Shown here piece after piece: positions 1 to 11,790 of a DNA stretch of 64,000 bases (position 1 is its first letter; each line of letters starts with the position of its first letter). The notes below the pieces were generated by a model. The model saw only the letters and a program-made list of their open reading frames with translations. It was not told where the DNA came from and searched no databases. The stretch lies in the NCBI GenBank assembly GCA_030533445.1, contig CM060075.1:32813196-32877195 (forward strand). The letters are read 5' to 3'. The translations under genes and the position numbers were made by a program. The DNA comes from Cyprinodon diabolis. Lineage: Eukaryota > Chordata > Actinopteri > Cyprinodontiformes > Cyprinodontidae.

Positions 1-373
1 AACCATTGTAGATAACAGAGGTAACTGTTTATCTTTTTTCCTACTTGGTTTGATTCTGTTTTATTCTCCTATATTTTAATCATGTAAAGCACTTTGCATT
101 GTCTTTCTACTGAATTGTGCTATAAAACAAAATTTGCCTTGCCTTGCCTTTAAACTGTGATTAATAAAACTTTATTTGTTTAACCTACAAGAGCATATAA
201 CAGATTTTCTTTTTGTGTCCTATTAGTTTTTTAAACAGATATACATCTCCTTTTTGATACACGACTTTATAAACTGAACACACACCCTCTGAGATTAATG
301 TTTATTTGGTGAACCTATACAATTTATAAAAAAATATTTTATTGCAAATCTCTGATCAACTGAAAGGTACATC

Positions 374-1379
374 TGTTAGGGTTCTGTTTGTGGGGATTGT
401 TTTTTGTGTTTTTTCCCTTTTGTTTCTCCCTTCACCTCCAGATGGTGCCCTTTCCCCGTTTCTGGCTTGGAGGGCGGCTTCTGGGTTTTTCCTCCTCACC
501 TGGGACTTGGTGGGTCATTACCAAAGAGGTTTTTGAGCAACGGACTGTCACCACCTCGATGCCAGAGTGTTTGCCAGTATTGGGTACTCTAACCTCCTGA
601 GATTAGCTGAGTCTAACTCTATGCCTTTGTCTCTCTGAGTCTAAGTTTTTGCCTTTGTCTCCTTTGTGTTCTCTGGTAGGAAACCCTCCTGATCCTCTGG
701 ATAAGCCTGGTCCTTCTCCCCCCTTGGAAGGAAACATTCTTCTCACACTGAGCAAGGGGAAATCTTTATCTGAGCCGTTCAAGCCCACCGCTGGAAAATC
801 CTGTGACAGTCCGCTCCTTTGCTGCTCTGGACCCAACTCTAGTCTGCTTGTCTGCCCTCCAACGAGTACAGTATCCTCTGGACAATTCCGCATAAACTGG
901 ACCCATGGATCAACAAAGAACCCCTTTATGTGAGTCATCCCAAAACTATTCGTTAGCCTCTATCATTTTCCCTACGGATCTTGGACTCATCCTGTGATCT
1001 CTCTCCTAGAGTTTCCAGTTCACCAGACCACTGGGTTCCCCACTGAGAAATCCTGCTATCTATCTCTTTGTGAATTTTTCATCCTCACCAATAAACCTGT
1101 TAACTTTTTCTCTTTGTTTTTCCTCTCTAATGTCGCTACAAGCATGCTTAGTGTGAGGGATTGTATTTGAGTCAATGAGTCAATGCAATCAACTGGTTTT
1201 CCTTAGATAGAAAACTTTGTATCAATTTGACTGTTGATCTGGTTGAACTGTAAAGTGCCTTGAGATGACATGTGTTGTGAATTTGGCGCTATATAAATAA
1301 ACTGAATTGAAAATTGAATTGAATTGCTCTCTGAGTGTGTTTCTGTATGTGGGTTAGATCACTTAAACCCATCATGACA
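374..1379 (+). mobile_element. Solo LTR (TG...CA) with 5-bp target duplication ACATC
   Basis: The element starts TGTTAGGG and ends CATGACA and is flanked on both sides by ACATC (369-373 and 1380-1384). A duplicated block at 7164-7925 holds the uninterrupted site (GGTACATCGAATTAATC near 7411), so the insertion boundaries are read directly. An AATAAA signal lies near 1089. No internal coding region remains, which fits LTR-LTR recombination. A second repeat (1134-1325) is nested inside it. The short open frames here are not genes. Confidence 0.8.
1134..1325 (+). repeat. Nested interspersed repeat, 3' tail type (GGCGCTATATAAATAAA)
   Basis: The segment runs from TGTCGCTACAAGCATGC to a tail of GAATTGAATTG. 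The same sequence recurs at 18445-18680, and a short tail-only copy lies at 4580-4645. It is a high-copy teleost interspersed repeat of uncertain class, here inserted inside the solo LTR. Confidence 0.65.
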
Positions 1380-1439
1380 ACATCGAATTAATCAGATTCA
1401 ATGTTCTTTCTTTTTTTAATTGATTATGACCAAACTAAC

Positions 1440-1745
1440 CTTCAGTCTCTGAAGTTCTTCCTTTGTGTTTTGAAGCATTTGCTTACTTTCAGTCTGCAAG
1501 TTTGGACAAAAAGGGGAAAAAAAAGTTATTTTCACATGCATAGACTGTGGCACTTACCATGTTTTTAGACAAACACAATCTGAAAACAATGCATTCGTCA
1601 TCGTGAATTAATTTACCAGTTGTTTCTTGTCCGAAAAGGAGCTTGTGAAGCAGATCAGACTGAAAGCAATGCCAACCAGGAACAGACCTTTCATAGTTTT
1701 GGTACCAGATGCTACTCCATTTCTGACATAAGTTACTGTTGTCAT
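1440..1745 (-). CDS. Small secreted helical protein, family member A (3' end beyond window)
   Basis: I do not recognise this protein. Two coding exons are visible on the minus strand. Exon 1 (1745-1617, 43 residues) starts MTTVTYVRNG and contains a signal-like stretch (KGLFLVGIAFSLICFTSSFS), then a GT donor. Exon 2 (1493-1440) is exactly 54 nt and encodes TESKQMLQNTKEELQRLK between an AG acceptor and a GT donor. A non-coding exon ending at 1827 (CCAG, then gtaaac) probably precedes them. The start was chosen because MTT matches MTA of the 25.4-kb paralog and the core KGLF...S.D.K.L is shared. From the spacing in the duplicated copy at 6.0-7.5 kb, the last exon should lie about 0.75 kb left of the window. 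A solo LTR sits in the following intron. A signal peptide implies secretion; function is unknown. Confidence 0.7.
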
Positions 1746-2310
1746 GATTGTCCTGAGGAAAGAGATATAACTGTTGCTAGATATTCATATTGTAATGATA
1801 TGGTTAAACCAAAAGTGTGAGTTTACCTGGATACGAAAAAAGAATAGAGAAGAGCAAAACCAGTTTTGGGACAAAAATGGATAAGGGAGAAAAATGTAGT
1901 GTTTATATTCAGTAGATCTAGCCACTCCCTCTAGTTTGCGAAGGTAGGAATGAGGTGATTTAGGGTGGAGTTAACTGCCAGTAATTGTTCTACATTGTAT
2001 GCCATTCTTGTTTCATTTCTTGAGAAATTGTAAGTTGCATTTTCGCTTTACCAAGGGCACATAACAGACTTTGTTTTCAGTAAGTTTACAATGCCTTTAC
2101 CTAAAGAGTAAGAAAGATGATCAACAAAGAGGAAAAAAGCTAATTCAATTTTTTAATTTCTTTTCCTCATTTCATGTTATCAATGTCCTTGTTCAATCAA
2201 TCAAATGCTGTTATTGAATACTCACGGTTATTGCATTTGACTTACTTGAAATTTTCAACTGACTTTATTTAGTAACTACCTTTGTGCCATTCGGAAAGCT
2301 AGTGTGAAAT

Positions 2311-3690
2311 ACAAATAAAACCATTGTTATTAATACAGAAACATTATTTTGTTTTGCATTGTGATTGACCATAAGCTTTCAAATTTTTACTAGGTTAGGT
2401 TTTGAGGGTTTATTTAGTCAATATATTATTATTACACAGCTATTCCCAAGTATTTATCAATATCAGAAAAACTTTACTTATACATCCTGCTATACAGCTT
2501 TAAACTATTCTAAGTGATAAAGGTAACGCTAACAATCTGTCTTTCAATTTATAAATGGTTAGCTGTATATGTTGGATTACATGGCTACAATCTGTTATGC
2601 CATAGCTTTACACTGAAGCCCACCCAGGGTATGGCAAATATGTTGTAACTTATTGAAAAAAATTACTTTTCAACTGTCATATGTTGTTCTGTTAACATAC
2701 ACCCAACTCACTGCGTGTTAGGACAACAATAGGAAGTGTGAATACATATCAAATCATGGTGAAACTGTTAAATTTGCACAAATAGAATACAACTGATGTA
2801 ATGTGAAGAGTTTCCACAACACCTTACCAAATCTTTGGAAGTTGTCAAAGTTGTATCTAAATATGTGGATCACCGTGGGCAAATAACTAATGTCAGTGTC
2901 CTAGACACCTTTGCTTTCTCTGCTTTGTTCAAGACATGACCATTGTTTTTTAGACAAAAGTTTTGTAAGAAACAAATAAACATATGCTTTTCAAACACAC
3001 AAAAGTATCTAATGTTGCTTGTAAATGAAGGTAGGCTTAGTTTTGATTTTAAGTCCAGATAGGCTTAGTTTTGAAAAATAAAAAATGAAACAAGACAAAA
3101 CATGTCCATGCCTCTAAAAGTAAAATGTGTAATGTGTTTTAGTTTCCTCTTTACTTTCGTTTTCACAAAAGTGGTGAAAATAGATTCCTTTTTAGGAAAA
3201 TGGTAGCTATGAGATCAGACTGACACAGCTGAAGAAAAAATATCTGTTAAATAAAATGTAACTATTTCACAGTATTCCTCTTTTTCAGTTATACTTCTAA
3301 AGATAAATCAACATTTTAACATGGAGAGACTCACAAGGAGAAAAGGAGTTAGAGAATTTTCACCTCCACAAGAACTCAAGGATACCAACAGTGTGAATAA
3401 ACAGAGATAAATAGTTCTTTGATTTATAATTAATAGCTCTGCTCATAACCTTGCCTATGTAACTAAATTGGTGTGGATACCTGGATTTTAACAGCTGGTC
3501 CAGGAACCATCAAGAGTAGAAAGGCGTAAACACTGGTAAGTAAGCAAATTAAAGCTACAATTATTCAACTAAGAACACTAAATTGATTTCACCTCAGATT
3601 TTGACTAAGTAAAATAATTAACTATAACTCCAGTTCTAGTTAATCATTTATTCATTATCTACAGGATATCATTTTGCACAATACCTGCAT
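2311..3690. other. Intergenic, nothing recognised
   Basis: AT-rich sequence with no long open frame. A short direct repeat (AGGCTTAGTTTTGA) occurs near 3031 and 3059. No gene or transposon signature is evident. Confidence 0.5.
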
Positions 3691-3699
3691 GAATATCAT

Positions 3700-4583
3700 G
3701 TTTTTCTTAAATGATGGCAACTTCTTCCTGTATCACTGTTTGAAGGTGTCTTCCAGAAAATTGCAGTAGGTATCTTGACTCCATCATCAACCTGAAAGGG
3801 TACCACAAGCTCATCTTTGATGATACCAGCCCATACCAGTACCTCACCTCCACCTCACTGGCGTCTGAGTCGATAAGGAACTTGCTGCCCTTTACTGATC
3901 CAGCCTCATGCCCATCCATCTGGCCCATCAAGACTCACTCTCATTTCAAGAGACCAAAACACCTTGGAGAAATCAGTCTTCACATATTTCTTGGCCCAGT
4001 CTTGATGTTTTGTCTTGTGTGACTTTTACAAAGGTGGCCTTTTTTCAGCTTTCCTTACTTTGGCCAGGTCCCTGAGTATTGAGCACCTTGTGCTTCTCGG
4101 CATTTCAGACATGTTGCAGCTCTGAAATATGGCACAACTGGTGGCTAATGGCTTCCTGGCTGCTTTACACTTGATCATTCTCAATTCATGGGGAGTTATT
4201 TTGCGTCTTATTTTTTCAACACGCTTCTTGCGCCCCTGTTGGCTATGAACCGCTTGATTGTCCGATGATCCTGCTTCAAAAGCTTGGCAATTTCCGAACT
4301 GCTGCACCCCTCTGAAAGACATCTAACAGTTCTTGACTTTTCAGAGTATGTCAAAAATCTTTTCTGACCCAAAGGAAAGGAAGTTGCCTAATATTAAGCA
4401 CACCTTATATAGGGTGTTGATGTCATTAGGCCACACCCCTTCTCATTACAGAGGTGCACACCACCTGATTTACTCAATTTAGTAGTTGGCTTTCAAGCCT
4501 ATACGGCTTGGAATAGGACAAAATGTATGAAAAGGATGATGTGGTCGAAATACTAATTTGCCTAATAATTCTGCACACAGTGT
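3700..4583 (-). pseudogene. Decayed Tc1/mariner-type transposase
   Basis: Minus-strand conceptual translation, broken by stops and frame changes, shows Tc1-like hallmarks: a helix-turn-helix stretch (SSSEIAKLLKQDHRTIKRF) near 4240-4300, and downstream a MRVSLDGPDGWA segment and a VLVWAGIIKDELV-like segment near 3800-3950. The upstream end, GCCTAATAATTCTGCACAC near 4562-4580, resembles a transposon terminal repeat. The other terminus is missing. Inactive. Confidence 0.65.
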
Positions 4584-4645
4584 AAAGTGCCTTGAGATGA
4601 CGTGTCGTGAATTGGCACAACTTAAATAAACTGAATTCGACTGAT
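4580..4645 (+). repeat. Short copy of the teleost repeat tail
   Basis: GTGTAAAGTGCCTTGAGATG followed by an AATAAACTGAATT tail matches the 3' end of the repeats at 1134-1325 and 18445-18680. It abuts the mariner relic. Confidence 0.55.
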
Positions 4646-4649
4646 TCAA

Positions 4650-6015
4650 TATGCTGTGTGAATAAATAATTGTTATAAATGAATCCCTGGATGACTGCTA
4701 TGAGTACAGGTGTGTCTGTATGACTCTGTAATCTGTGTGTGTCTGTCTATTTTAGGTGAATAGCAGAAAACTATTCTGAATCAATTCTAAACTAGACCGT
4801 TATCTAACATATCTTACCCTGTCTTTGAATAAAAGTGTAAATGGAAAAAACATGCAGTTTAAACTGTGTTCTTACACAATCTAAATACTTCAGTAGGATT
4901 GAAACACCTAGATTATCCAAAGTTACTGTGAAGCTTGACACGAATGTGTGACGTAATGAGGCCTTGCTCACAGGGGTTACGTAACCCCCAAATAACCACG
5001 CACATCAGCTCAATGGTAGGTAAACAACCCATACATTTTTTTGTGGGTGAATTTCATCAAATATCTGTCCCTTCCTGGTGCTATCACATACCTTCTCTGT
5101 ATGCTTTAAAAGATTTGAAATGCTTACTGTATGTCTTTTTGGTCTCTTATTATAGAAGGGTAAGGGCATTTAACACTAAAGAGTGACTTACAATATTAGG
5201 AGCTCTTGGAAGGGAAAGATTGGGCAAAAATCGATAAGAATATGATTCTGTGTTAACCCAGATTCATGATTCATTTTCCCCCCCCCTCTTTTTCTTTTAT
5301 TTATTATTAAGCAGGGTCTGTGATTTTTATTTTTAGTTATAGAGAGACAAACCTTCAATTGAATCTAATCAAATTTACTTTTTCATTTTTACTAATGTTT
5401 GACTGGTTGAATTTTAACTAAATTTTAAATCAGTTTTATGAACAACACAGGTGTTACTCAAATTTAAAACCATATAACATTTTTTATTGAATTTTGAGAA
5501 CAAAAGAAAATTAAATTCTGTGGATTTTCAATTAGTTAATTTTTTTGCATTGTTTTTAATTAAATAGAAAAACAAAACACATTATTTTCTATTTGCAATC
5601 TTTTTTTGAAACAGCAAATCCAAAAATCAAACCTTAAATATATTAAGTAAGAGAATAACAATTGATCACACGATCTGAAATGGGAAATAAGCAGTTTAAT
5701 TTTGAAGCTAAAGTTTTTAAAATACAATCAACAGATGAACATGCACAGAGCTGCTCAACATGATAACCCAGATTATACTGTTAAAAGTTTGATTGTTTAA
5801 AAGAAACCAGACATACCCACAAATCTAGAGAATACACAGTTTATAGTATTTTAGTATGATAAAAATTCTTTAGTTCCTCAACGGACATTGCATTTAAAAA
5901 ATGGTAGCTGTCCAACCTACTGAATTTCCACCCCAAACAATAAAAAAATAAAATTAAACATAAGTATATATTTAGAGCTGTCTCTAAAAACAATAAAACA
6001 CATATCAAATAATGT
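4650..6015. other. Intergenic, AT-rich
   Basis: No exon-like frames or repeats were recognised. Local poly-C (5279-5286) and long A/T runs only. Confidence 0.5.
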
Positions 6016-6021
6016 GCCAGA

Positions 6022-6303
6022 TTATAATTCAGCCTGCTGCTCTTCAAGGAAATTAATAATCATCTCTTGTTTTTTAATTTTCTCATCAAGTTCCTTCATT
6101 CGCACAGCTAAATCATCATAATTTTTGTCAACAAAAGCCTTGGTTTTCTCCAGGAAATCCTTTGTCCTCTTCAGAAGCTGCTCAAATGGCAAAAAGTTGT
6201 CAGAAGTTTCCTCCATATATTCCTTCATCAGTGCCATCATTGGATCCATAATGTTTATGTAGTCCCTCAACAAATCTGAAGACGTGTTGGCTTCTTGCAT
6301 TTC
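6022..6303 (-). pseudogene. Family member A2: intact last exon, upstream exons lost
   Basis: The exon follows a good acceptor (tttcccatcag) and encodes 93 residues to a TAA: EMQEANTSSDLLRDYINIMD, then PMMALMK, and a strongly charged helical tail ending EEQQAEL. The MDPMMALMK segment matches the family motif (hydrophobic-x-Pro-x-hydrophobic-x-x-hydrophobic-Lys). Upstream on the same strand lies copy 2 of the segmental duplication. It keeps only 13 nt of the 54-nt exon (7478-7490) and no signal-peptide exon. The frame is open throughout, so it may be a recent relic or may be spliced to exons I cannot see. Function unknown; coiled-coil character is likely from the heptad-like K/E/L spacing. Confidence 0.55.
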
Positions 6304-6309
6304 CTGATG

Positions 6310-7160
6310 GGAAAAAGTACATCAAATTGCAGAAACTTCAGGTGGTTACTTGAATGATTTCAGTTACAAGTAAGTCTAGTATGCAGGACTAAATAATTTT
6401 TTTTTTAGATTGAAGGTGTTTTTGAAATATCTTGCTCGATATAGTCCAGTGCATGGAAGTGCAGAGAAGATCTCTGACGGAAAATAAGTTGGTGGAACTT
6501 AATCTCCAGTACTAAAGCTTTTGGACAAAGGTAGTGGCAGTGGCAGTACGGTGAGCAGCTGCATCACGCCATGGTCTTAAGTTTCACTCTCATGCGATCT
6601 GCACCTAAATTAGTATGACTTATCCGAGGCCAACCCTGAACAAGAATCAACACCAACATCTGGTAGGTGAGGCTTAATTTCTCCCCCAAGATACATTACA
6701 ACAATAAGTACAGGTTAGAATGATAACATTTGGTACACTGGTACTGTCTTAGGACCTAAAAAAAAGTATCCTGGAGCCAAGGTCCATCCTCACAGTAAGT
6801 CGGACATTTTGAATGAAAGCCACAATTTTGGCTCTTTTACTCATGTAGTATCTAAGCAAATTTTCTTAGCGATATAAAGGTTACACTTTACGATAACAAT
6901 CAATTATAAATGGTATTAAAAAAAAAACATTGTCTAATGGTAAGCCCTAACCTTAACCTTGGTGGGCTTCTTGCCTAACCCTAATCTGACTTGGGCTAAA
7001 TACCTTCATAAATTATCAATTTACCTTTTATAAATATTTTAGTTTGGTTAGATCTTTTGTTCAAAGTGTGAAGAACAAAGTTAAAAGGTTAAATGTTGAA
7101 ATTTGATAAAAATACACAGGCTAATGAATTGCAAATGGAAATCACAGAGCATTAAAAGCA
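6310..7160. other. Intron/intergenic of A2, nothing recognised
   Basis: No signal exon or 54-nt exon of the family could be found here. Small telomere-like CCTAACCCTAA fragments near 6955-6985 look fortuitous. Confidence 0.4.
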
Positions 7161-7163
7161 GCA

Positions 7164-7925
7164 ACCATTGTAGATAACAGAGATAACTGTTTATCTTTAA
7201 ACTGTGATTAATAAAGCTTTATTTGTTTAACCTACAAGAGCATATTGCAGATTTTCTTTGTGTTTTTTAATAGTTATTTAAACAGATATATATCTCCTTT
7301 TTGATACATGATTTTATAAACTAAACAGACACCCTCTGAGACTAACGTTTGTTTGGTAAACCCATACCATTTAAAAAAAATATTTTATTGCAAATCTCTG
7401 AACAACTAAAAGGTACATCGAATTAATCAGATTCAGTGTTTTTCTTTCTTTTTTCAAATGAACATGACAAAACTAACCTTCAGTCTCTGATGACGGATAA
7501 GGTGGTTTAGGACTGGGTTAACTGCCAGTAATTGTTCTACATTGAATGCCTTTCTTGTTTCATTTCTTGAGAAATTGTAAGTTGCATTTTCGCTTTACAA
7601 GCATGTAACCTAAGTTACCACCAAGGGCACATAATAGTTTGTTTTCAATAATTTTAAATTGCCTTTACCTAAAGAGTAAGTAACAAGATGAGCAAAAACA
7701 AAAAGGGTAATTTAGTTTTTTTATTTATTTTCCTCATTTCATGTGATCAATGTGCTTGTTGCTATTCATCATCCAATAAGAGTGAATAGCAATAAAATGT
7801 ATTGTAATGTAATGTGTAAGTTCAGTCACATGCTGTCATTGAATACCCACAGTTATTGCATTTGACTTACTTGAAATTTTCACTTCACTTTATTTAGTAA
7901 CACTTTTTTCCATTTGGAATAGAGC
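7164..7925. repeat. Segmental duplication, copy 2 (empty site for the 374-1379 LTR)
   Basis: Matches 1-372 and about 1380-1454 plus 1950-2310. It holds a 13-nt remnant (7478-7490) of the 18-residue exon, directly fused to sequence that lies upstream of the signal exon in copy 1. This marks a deletion of about 500 bp. Confidence 0.75.
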
Positions 7926-8348
7926 TGTGTAAAGTGGGATTATTGATTTTTAATATAGATCACTATATAATATAGCATGTAAGAGTAGTTTCTTGTAGAT
8001 ATTAGAACAGGTAGTAATTCTATTTTTTTCTTACAGTATATTATTTATACATCATCATGATAATCGTTTTGAAGTATTAAATCTATAATAAATCAATGGA
8101 TACAAATTAACATCTTGTGGAACATTTATTTTGAAATAACATAAGACAGTTAATCATTATACAAGATAATTTCCCTTAATTTAAAAAAAAAATACCATTT
8201 TCTGAATTTCTACACAAAAATGTCAAACATTCTTTTGTGTTTCCATACTTTACATATGGGATTATTTAATTCCCTCTATTTCTTTTTTGTTAAGACATTG
8301 AAACAAAAGTAAGTAGGTCAGAGGCAGCATAAAAAAAGTTAATATAAC

Positions 8349-8858
8349 TGTCATGTTTAGGTTGGTTTGAGGACCAAAATGCAGAAGCAGAGAGGCTGGG
8401 GAGACTTCTTGCAGTTTAATGGTGAGAAACCGTAAACAAGGACAGGAACCCAAAAATCCAACTAATAATGTAAAGCAAACCAGAACCATGGAGACACCTG
8501 GGGAAACCAAGCACGGGGAGCCAGGGAGAGACGAGGTAGGTAGACAACAGCATGAGAAGACAGCAAAGACAAGGAGCCAACAAGGAGTGACAGCAGAGGG
8601 AGAGACTAAATAGTTGACAGAGAAAGGCAGGGCTAATGAGACTATATAGTTGACAGAGAAAGGCAGGGCTAATGAGCAGATAAGGAGCAGGAGTGAGAGG
8701 GGACAATGATGGAGCCAAGGGGAAAAGAACACACAAGAGGGCAACAGAAAAACCTGAGAACTAATATAAATCTAGAAACTACAACAAAACAGGAATTAAA
8801 CCAATAAAGCTAGGAAACATGGGGCAGAGTAAAGCACAACAGAACCAAAACCATGACA
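8349..8858 (-). mobile_element. Solo LTR with 5-bp target duplication ATAAC
   Basis: The termini are TGTCATG and CATGACA (7-bp inverted), flanked by ATAAC at 8344-8348 and 8859-8863. A 38-bp segment (CTATATAGTTGACAGAG...) is partly duplicated inside, near 8606-8680. Orientation is inferred from similarity of the right end, read in reverse, to other LTRs. The long minus-strand frame 8262-8744 lies within and across the element and is not a gene. Confidence 0.7.
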
Positions 8859-8863
8859 ATAAC

Positions 8864-9225
8864 AAAACACGTCAACATAATGTTAATATAATCTAGGAAA
8901 TCCCCTTCCTCCTCACTCCTCATTTTTTTTTACAGTGTCCTGTCTGTCGATGTGGCAATAAGAATAATTGTCTTGATGCCAAAAAGAGCCCAACAGATTT
9001 TACTTTCACAAGAGGAGCAGTACGGCTATTGCCATAGTGTTCTGCTTGATTTATGCATATGAATTGTTTTATTTTAATTATGCAGGGATTTTTACAGATT
9101 ATGCAAAGAGATGTAAAAAAAAATAGAAAAACCAACAGACATGGTACAAGACATACAATAAAGATACTATTGCTGAAGGATAAGGAGTATTATTTAGTAT
9201 TATAAAAAAAAAAAAAACACGGACG
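8864..9225. other. Intergenic
   Basis: AT-rich with poly-A runs (for example 9204-9217). Nothing recognised. Confidence 0.4.
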
Positions 9226-9229
9226 CACA

Positions 9230-10090
9230 TTCACACATAACACTCACATCCAATAATACCAGGGGGGGGCTGGGGGAACGGTGACACCACCACACCAACC
9301 AAAAGGGGGTGTCCAGATCAGTCCTCCCCTCCTCTGGAAGACAGACGGTGCCAACACAGCCCCCCAATCGACAACCCTGAACCCTCAATGTCTACAGTGG
9401 GGGAAATAAGTATTTGACCCCTTGCTGATTTTGCAGGTTTGCCCACTTACAAAGAATGCAACAATCTACAAACCGGGGATGGGGAGCAAATGACTGGGGT
9501 GCTTACTGCACTCCCAGGGAGCCAGCTCCCCCGCTGACTCCAATAGGCATCACCACTCCCTGAGAGCCCACCCGAGGGGGGGGCCTTACCAGTCGCACCA
9601 CCACAGCCCGGCGGCCAGGCAGAACCCCCACCCCGGACAAAGCCCGCACCAGGGGACGGCACGGACAAGGACCGAGACAGGGAGCCAAACCCAAAGCCCC
9701 AACAACCCCCCACCGGAGACGTGATCCCTCCCCTACATTAACATTCAAACCACTCACCACACAAGCGACAAAAGACATCCAGGCCGAGATCATTCCCACT
9801 CACCCTTCCTCCCCTTCCCCCACTAGAAGAGTGCAAACCCCTGAAGGGGTAAGCATCTGCCATAAGGTGTTAATGTCCATGCCCCCCCCCCAGCTTAACA
9901 GCAAGGCATCACAAGCCCCGCCCCGATGGGGGTAACAGACCCCGGGGTGAGACCCGCCAGGCACCCCACTCTGAGCCCAGAACCCCCAAACAAGCCCCTG
10001 AGGCCTGTAGGGCGCGCCCCACAGCCCCCCATTACACTAAGTGATGGAGCCGATCAAGGGAGCCCAGAGATATTGGTCTGATGGGGATGC
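9230..10090. repeat. GC-rich, C-strand-biased block, probably an old repeat
   Basis: Base composition changes abruptly to C/G-rich with many poly-C/poly-G runs, unlike the AT-rich flanks. No intact protein is visible; the minus-strand frames are low-complexity. It is interrupted by a Tc1-like fragment (9392-9472). It is probably part of an interspersed element, but I cannot name the family. Confidence 0.4.
9392..9472 (+). mobile_element. Tc1/mariner-like terminal fragment
   Basis: Begins at a TA with CAGTGGGGGAAATAAGTATT, a common vertebrate Tc1-type terminus, and continues through TTGCCCACTTACAAAGAATG. It is too short to encode anything. Confidence 0.55.
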
Positions 10091-10329
10091 AGACGCTGTC
10101 TCAAGATTAATATGATCCAACAACAGATCTCTATGCGGATTGATGAATGTATCCTTACTTTTCCAATTCATGATGATAGTTTTCCATGTGATACATACAG
10201 TGGGCACTGGTTGGAAATGGACACCTCACTCACGCTCCGCGTGTTTCACAAATTGTGTGAAAAACATGTGACTACTATTGCCACTAGGTGGCAGTCTGAG
10301 TCCATTTCGGCGTCCCATGAGTCAGGATT

Positions 10330-10770
10330 GGATCGGTGAATGAGCAGACTGGGAGGGGTATTACATCTTGCGAGCTGAGCAGATTATTGCTCCCCAGGTT
10401 TAGCGTGAGGTTAGGGTGAATGGTCTGCAATTCAAAAGGTTAAGGGTCCGGTCCCAGCTGTGGTCAAGTTATTAATGTTGCCTTAAATGTTTTTCTATTT
10501 TTTTTTAATCACTTGATGGCCTATCATATGAGAAATTGTACAATAACTTATTTAACTTATTTATATATATTACGGATACTAGCCTATTATGCTGTTTGAC
10601 TTTATGGCATCTTTCTTTTATTTAGATCAGCTGATGTGCGCTCCACTTTCCAAGGAATTACATTAGACAATAGGGATTATCATTCTACAGCCTCAATATC
10701 TTACTCTGATAATAATAGGCGTATTGTTATACTATTTTTGTTATTTTTATTATCATCTAGCTGGTAAAAT
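10330..10770 (+). repeat. tRNA-derived SINE-like repeat (plus copy)
   Basis: An A-box-like TAGCGTGAGGTTAGGG (10401-10416) and a B-box-like GGGTCCGGTCCCAG (10444-10457) are spaced as in a tRNA-derived promoter. The segment, with its roughly 300-bp tail, is repeated in inverted orientation at 15400-15720. It is not a functional tRNA, because the boxes are degenerate and the copy is part of a longer repeat. Confidence 0.55.
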
Positions 10771-10933
10771 TTTCAGTTTGATCTGGAAAAGGACGCTATG
10801 ATGCCTGATACAACAAGCATGAAAGGCCCAACCCCCCAGGCTTTTTGGGCACATTATGCAAGAATGCTGTTTGCTGCCGCGATGAATAGTGGCGTTTCTA
10901 AACTGTTGTCAGGGATGGCTGTGATCCACCCAA

Positions 10934-11383
10934 AAGTCAGTGAGCTAATCCGGAGTATTCCCATTTTAAATACAGTGAACCCGTTTATCGGTTAGGTTCC
11001 AAAAAGAACCAGCGATAGGTGAAATACGTGAAGTAGAAACCTTTATTATTTTTAGAGTTATCATACAATAAAATACTCCATACAAAATTGAAATCAGGGA
11101 ATAAAAACTTTATACAGGCCCAAGCATTTGTTTAACAAATAAAAGTACGGTATAAACGTTGTTAACTACTGTACTGTACTGTAAAATAATATAGTTATAA
11201 ATATTTTTAATCATCAATACGAAATGAAGGGTTAATATTGCGGGGATCAGCACCGCCCCGCCGTGACGGATTGGATTTTTCTTCCAAAGTCTGCGGTGCA
11301 GCTGTGTGTTTTGGAGAGAAGAACATAGTTATGTGATCAACGCGCAAGTCAGTGAGCTAATCCAGTTTATTCCCATTTTAAAT
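10934..11383. repeat. Pair of 39-bp imperfect direct repeats
   Basis: AAGTCAGTGAGCTAATCC...ATTCCCATTTTAAAT occurs at about 10934-10972 and again at about 11345-11383. The intervening 370 bp has no recognisable gene. Confidence 0.5.
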
Positions 11384-11790
11384 CATGTACTATTTAACCA
11401 CGTATGACCAGAACGTAATCTGGATATAATGGGTTCCTCTTTTGTATGTCATCCTGTTCTAAACATCACCAATTAATTAAGCAAACCACTTAATGCAGGA
11501 ATGTCGCTACTACTGTAAATAGCGGTGCTTGAACTCTATTGTCAGAGAACAAGAGAGTAAATGGCTACACATCGGTTTTTCCAAGACAACGATGAGGTCA
11601 TAGCCTTAAATGGAGCAGCGACTGGCATGTAATATTCCCAGGGCCAAGAGATACATATCATTTGCTATCAGTAAAATATTAATTTGAAATGCAAATAAAA
11701 AACATTTTCTATGAGACATTTTCCTGACTTTATGTTTCACTATTATATTATAGGCTACTATATAAATCTTTTTAAGCAAACCTGTAAAAA

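Larger units (their letters stand above)
1..2310. repeat. Segmental duplication, copy 1 (partner 7164-7925)
   Basis: Positions 1-372 match 7164-7415, and about 1950-2310 match about 7498-7925, at high identity. Between these blocks copy 1 carries the solo LTR, the 18-residue exon and the signal exon of gene A. Copy 2 lacks the LTR and has lost roughly 500 bp that included the signal exon. Duplication of a gene unit explains the pattern. Confidence 0.75.

Noticed and set aside
6955..6985. CCTAACCCTAA as interstitial telomere repeat
   Set aside because: Too short and imperfect to support.
8262..8744. 160-residue minus-strand frame rich in Leu/Ser/Cys
   Set aside because: It lies across a solo LTR (8349-8858) and has no splice context or recognisable domain.
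9447..9799. Gly/Arg/Pro-rich minus-strand frames of about 90 residues
   Set aside because: They follow from the GC-rich low-complexity block and have no start context or domain.
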